From: CAYJAZ01 sp964371865
GTDB taxonomy: Bacteria > Desulfobacterota > Desulfovibrionia > Desulfovibrionales > Desulfovibrionaceae
Length of the DNA: 46,932 nucleotides
Direction: 5' to 3'
Assembly: GCA_964371865.1 (NCBI GenBank)
Contig: CAYJOR010000019.1
Span: 1 to 46,932, forward strand
A program made the translations under genes and the position numbers. Under the pieces are notes generated by a model that was not told where the DNA came from, made no database searches, and saw only the letters and a list, made by a program, of their open reading frames with translations. This document shows, in pieces, positions 43,774-46,932 of the stretch; positions within the stretch are counted from its first letter, which is position 1; the number at the start of each line of letters is the position of its first letter.

Positions 43774-46002
43774 ATGCAACGTTATGAAAAAAGTCGCTTT
43801 GTTTTCCCATTAGTTATATTGGGCTCGGTATGCTTTTTGTTTTTTTCGCTCTTTTTGTTTAATATATATATAAGTGATGAAATTGATGAACTTTCTGAGC
43901 AAAATCTAAAACAATTAGTCAATAATAGTGCTGAAAGTTTTAAGCTGAAGTTTGAACTCGATATAAATTTATTAGAGTCGTCAGCGTCTTTACTTCCGGT
44001 CTGGGATTACTTACGCTATATCAACTTTGATTCAGAACATTATCAGTTTCTTGCCAGAAGTTTTGACTACATGATAGTTGTAAATCCGTATGGTTACGGT
44101 GTTGGTAGCGATTCCAATATTGGCGATGTAGTAAAATTTGAATATTTCCAAAAAGCAATGAAAGGTGAAACCGTTATTGATGGACCCTTTTCCTCTACAT
44201 TTAATAAAGAACAAGCGATATTTATAGCAACACCTATGATAGCACACGGTGAAACTCGTGGAGTGCTTACAGGGCTTATATATCTTGATACTCTTGATGA
44301 TATGTTCGATATAACAATTCAGGGTGTTAGCGCAAATCTTATTCTCGATTCTAAGGGGAATATTATTTCAAATGGTGTGAAAGATTCTAACTTTAAGAGA
44401 TCGACTAACGCATTTAGTCTAATAGAAAATAGCGACTTAAAAACAGTCGAAGAGTTTGAATTATTAAAAAAAGATATTGCTAATAACGTTGGCGGAGGAA
44501 TAACAATAGATTTCAACGGTGAAAGAAGTAATGTAATATATAAACCGATTGGAATTAAAGACTGGATGATTATGTCCGTAATCCCAGAAGATGTTGTGTT
44601 ATCAACCACAAGAAGTATAGTTGTAGTAACAGCTATAGTTTCGATTGTAAGTATGTTATTTATTGCAGTATTTGGTTTTATGATTAACGCATCTCAAAGG
44701 CAAACTCTAGCAAAAATTGCAGAAATAGCTTATGTTTCACAACTAACCGGTATTAGAACATTAATCAAATTTAAGTTAGATTCTAAAGAGTTCATCTCTC
44801 AAAATAGCGATAAGAAATTTTTACTAATTAAATTTGACATTGAAAACTTTAGACTGATTAATGAATCACTAAGCATTAAAGAAGGTGATAGAGTTCTAAA
44901 AAGCATGGCAACTGCAATAAGTTGTGGGTCAAATAATTGCATTTCTGCTCATGTGCATGCTGATGAATTTATTGTAATGATTGCCTATACAAATGAAAAT
45001 GTAAATAAATGGCGTGATACTTACGAGAAAAACTTACTCAAATTGTTGGGAAGAGAATTTAACTATAATTTCCGTATAATTACAGGCTATTATTTTATGG
45101 AGTCTAAAAAGATAGATATCTCAACAGCAATAGAAAGAGTAAATATTGCACATCGTTACGCAAAGGAAACAAAATCACTATTGAGTATTTATTCTGATGA
45201 ATTTTTACTAAATGCAATAAAAACAAAAGAAATAGAAAATCATATGGAAGAGGCTCTTCATAATAAAGAGTTTATTATGTTCCTACAACCTGAACTCAAT
45301 CTTAAAGAAGGAAAGTTGGTAGGCGCAGAGGCTCTTGTACGTTGGAAAACCTCAAACGGATTTATGCGACCTGATGAATTTATTCCTGTTTTTGAACAAA
45401 ACGGCTTTATCCTAAAACTTGATATGTTTATGTTTGAGCAAGCCTGTAGTTATCTTCACAGTTGGATAGAAGAAGGGAGAAAAGCATTTATTATTTCAGT
45501 AAACTTTTCACGTAAGCACTTATATTCTTCTGACTTTGTATCTAATTTAGATATAATATGTAAAAAGTATAATGTTGATCCAAAATATCTTGGCATTGAA
45601 ATAACAGAAAGTAGTATGCTTGGTAACGAAATAGACTTAATTGCATTGATTCATAAACTTAAAAGTTTTGGATTTAACGTGCTTATGGACGATTTTGGTT
45701 CAGGCTATAGTTCACTTGGTCTTCTAAAAAATATGCCAATAGACGTGCTTAAACTCGATAAGAGCTTCTTTACAGAGATTGAATCTCATGAACGCAGTAT
45801 AGCTGTTGTAAAAAGTGTAATTGATTTATCAAAAAATCTTGAAATTAAAACAATAGCAGAAGGCGTGGAAACTTTAGATAATGCAAAAATCTTAAAACAG
45901 ATGGGTTGTGATATTCTTCAAGGTTATTACTACGCAAAGCCAATGTGCCAGGAAGATTTTAGAGCTTTCTATGATGATGAAGCAAGCAATTTGATAATAT
46001 AA
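43774..46002 (+). CDS. Membrane sensor: Cache-GGDEF(degenerate)-EAL
   Basis: 742 residues. TM1 ~11-32; a periplasmic Cache-like sensor ~35-275 (IVVNPYGYGVGSDSNIGD, FEYFQKAMKGETVIDGPF); TM2 ~282-304. A GGDEF domain (~315-470) has H395-A-D-E-F in place of GGDEF, so synthesis of c-di-GMP is doubtful. The EAL domain (~490-735) keeps EALVRW (E518), N in SVNFSR, IEITESSML, MDDFGSGYSS, LKLDKSFF, TIAEGVET and LQGYYYAKPM, so phosphodiesterase activity is likely. GAGGG precedes the ATG. It follows the solute-binding protein, which may act as its ligand receptor. A terminator follows. Confidence 0.9.
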   Translation: MQRYEKSRFVFPLVILGSVCFLFFSLFLFNIYISDEIDELSEQNLKQLVNNSAESFKLKFELDINLLESSASLLPVWDYLRYINFDSEHYQFLARSFDYMIVVNPYGYGVGSDSNIGDVVKFEYFQKAMKGETVIDGPFSSTFNKEQAIFIATPMIAHGETRGVLTGLIYLDTLDDMFDITIQGVSANLILDSKGNIISNGVKDSNFKRSTNAFSLIENSDLKTVEEFELLKKDIANNVGGGITIDFNGERSNVIYKPIGIKDWMIMSVIPEDVVLSTTRSIVVVTAIVSIVSMLFIAVFGFMINASQRQTLAKIAEIAYVSQLTGIRTLIKFKLDSKEFISQNSDKKFLLIKFDIENFRLINESLSIKEGDRVLKSMATAISCGSNNCISAHVHADEFIVMIAYTNENVNKWRDTYEKNLLKLLGREFNYNFRIITGYYFMESKKIDISTAIERVNIAHRYAKETKSLLSIYSDEFLLNAIKTKEIENHMEEALHNKEFIMFLQPELNLKEGKLVGAEALVRWKTSNGFMRPDEFIPVFEQNGFILKLDMFMFEQACSYLHSWIEEGRKAFIISVNFSRKHLYSSDFVSNLDIICKKYNVDPKYLGIEITESSMLGNEIDLIALIHKLKSFGFNVLMDDFGSGYSSLGLLKNMPIDVLKLDKSFFTEIESHERSIAVVKSVIDLSKNLEIKTIAEGVETLDNAKILKQMGCDILQGYYYAKPMCQEDFRAFYDDEASNLII

Positions 46003-46040
46003 GTTCAAATTTTTATCATAAAAATAACTTTAATTTATAT

Positions 46041-46070
46041 GATACTGCTGTCGAATTTGATAGCAGTATC
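46041..46070 (+). terminator. Terminator after the EAL gene
   Basis: GATACTGCTGTC pairs with GATAGCAGTATC (one wobble), followed by TAATTTTTG. Confidence 0.65.
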
Positions 46071-46135
46071 TAATTTTTGACATTTAATGAAAATTCATGT
46101 ATCGCAATAACTGTAAATTAATCAAGGATAATCGT

Positions 46136-46702
46136 GTGAAAATAGCGTATCAAGGTATAGAGGGAAGTAACTCTGAGGAAGCGGCTCAACTTTTAGCATT
46201 AGCTTTAAAGTTAGAAAATGTAGAATATGTACCTCTTATTAATTCAAAAAATGTTGTATCAGCTCTAAAAGCAAAAGAAGTCGATTACGGCGTGATGGCA
46301 ACAAAAAATACATTAAGTGGTAGAGTTGAAGAAACTCATAATGCTCTTTTAAATGAAAATTTTGAAGTGCTTGGCACACATGAACTTAGAATTAGTCACT
46401 TTTTGTTTGTAAAAGATAAAGATGTTAATATCAATATGATAACAGAGGTAGTGTCTCACGTTCAAGCTTTATCTCAGTGTAAAGAAAGTCTAGCAAAATA
46501 TTTTCCTCATATGCGAGCGGTAGAAATTGAAGATACTGCAATAGGCGCTCGTAGACTTGCTGAGGGAACTATAAGTGATAATACAGCTGTGCTCTGCAGA
46601 AAAAATGCAGGCGAACTTTTCAACTTACATCTTGTAAAAGAAAACCTACAGGATAGCCTTGAGAACTTTACAGAATTTAAACTGTATAAGCTTCCTAATT
46701 AA
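46136..46702 (+). CDS. Small prephenate dehydratase-like protein
   Basis: 188 residues from GTG at 46136, seven bases after AAGGA; an upstream ATG at 46097 has no site. It resembles the prephenate dehydratase (PDT) catalytic domain: KIAYQGIEGSNSEEAA for the IAYLGPEGTFS start, DYGVMATKNTLSGRVEETH, VSHVQALSQCKESL and AVLCRKNAGELFNLHLV. It has no ACT regulatory domain. The TRF motif of PDT reads N-F-T-E-F, with Glu for Arg, and the E-N-S position reads K-N-T. It may be a divergent or inactive member with a binding role, or still a dehydratase. It is a single-gene unit. Confidence 0.72.
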   Translation: MKIAYQGIEGSNSEEAAQLLALALKLENVEYVPLINSKNVVSALKAKEVDYGVMATKNTLSGRVEETHNALLNENFEVLGTHELRISHFLFVKDKDVNINMITEVVSHVQALSQCKESLAKYFPHMRAVEIEDTAIGARRLAEGTISDNTAVLCRKNAGELFNLHLVKENLQDSLENFTEFKLYKLPN

Positions 46703-46730
46703 TAGTATAAATATTCTTCATTAAAAGAAT

Positions 46731-46770
46731 AAACAAGTCCAAGTTTCAAAGTAGAAGCTTGGACTTGTTT
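46731..46770. terminator. Terminator after the PDT-like gene
   Basis: AAACAAGTCCAAG pairs with CTTGGACTTGTTT, followed by GTATTTTTT on the + strand. Confidence 0.85.
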
Positions 46771-46839
46771 GTATTTTTTAGAATTATTTTGCAATATATT
46801 TAACTAAATGATGAGAATATCGGTTTAAAAAGATGTTTT

Positions 46840-46907
46840 TTAAGGAAAGGGGGAGTTTGAGGGGGAAAAACTCGTTTTCTCAAAAAAAACGTGGTTTTCC
46901 CCCTCAA
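46840..46907. repeat. Family III palindromic repeat, copy d
   Basis: The TAAGGAAAGGGGGAG flank, then TTGAGGGGGAAAAAC and GTTTTCCCCCTCAA arms with a short inner loop. It shares the flank with copy c. Confidence 0.7.
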
Positions 46908-46932
46908 AAATTTTCATATTAGGTAAAAACTA

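Overview
The window is AT-rich (about one third G+C by eye) and carries genes typical of an anaerobic or microaerobic, motile Gram-negative bacterium with many sensors. The best fit is a low-GC relative of Desulfovibrio. The main clues are a chemoreceptor with a periplasmic c-type heme motif (as in Desulfovibrio DcrA) next to a tetraheme cytochrome c, a large RTX adhesin, and an oxygen-poor type of FMN-dependent alpha-hydroxy-acid enzyme. This placement is inference from gene content; no rRNA or tRNA gene was seen.

Layout. 1-13046 holds large surface and signalling proteins: a GDGDN-repeat solenoid protein (+), an RTX/LapA-like adhesin (-), a two-gene membrane unit (a single-pass protein followed by a DUF4062/TIR-like + helical-repeat + two-TM protein, both -), and a secreted ankyrin-repeat protein (-). 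13389-14907 is fdtA-fdtB for a dTDP-3-amino-3,6-dideoxyhexose; rfbB (30523-31539) and a UDP-glucose dehydrogenase (20466-21683) are scattered further on. 15007-19856 holds NfeD/stomatin and AbgT/PepT pairs. 22104-26196 has a Cache-PAS chemoreceptor and an EAL protein. 26529-30345 has an alpha-hydroxy-acid enzyme and an ArsR-thioredoxin-CcdA-thioredoxin-ArsC operon with two identical operator-like palindromes. 31898-34437 is the tetraheme cytochrome/heme chemoreceptor operon. 34822-40507 has a large MscS channel, a DUF6765-like protein and a Na/Pi symporter with a PhoU-like domain. 40822-41882 is a ParA/ribbon-helix-helix pair. 42346-46702 has a solute-binding protein paired with a Cache-GGDEF-EAL protein, then a small prephenate-dehydratase-like protein.

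How they fit together: the adhesins, the two EAL proteins and the sugar-nucleotide genes suggest cell-surface and biofilm control by cyclic di-GMP. The two chemoreceptors, the heme-MCP operon and the SBP-EAL pair are environmental sensing. The ArsR operon is a thiol-redox/arsenate module without a visible efflux pump.

The most unusual non-coding content is three families of small dispersed inverted repeats: family I (ends TAGGGTRTGTTTCTAAATTAA, about 140-160 bp), family II (ends TAGATAGTGTCGTCAAAAT, about 148 bp) and family III (G-run/C-run palindromes). Families I and II start and end in TA, are sometimes nested or abutted, and look like non-autonomous MITE-type elements. One family I copy sits directly upstream of the UDP-glucose dehydrogenase, and one family II end supplies a stop codon.
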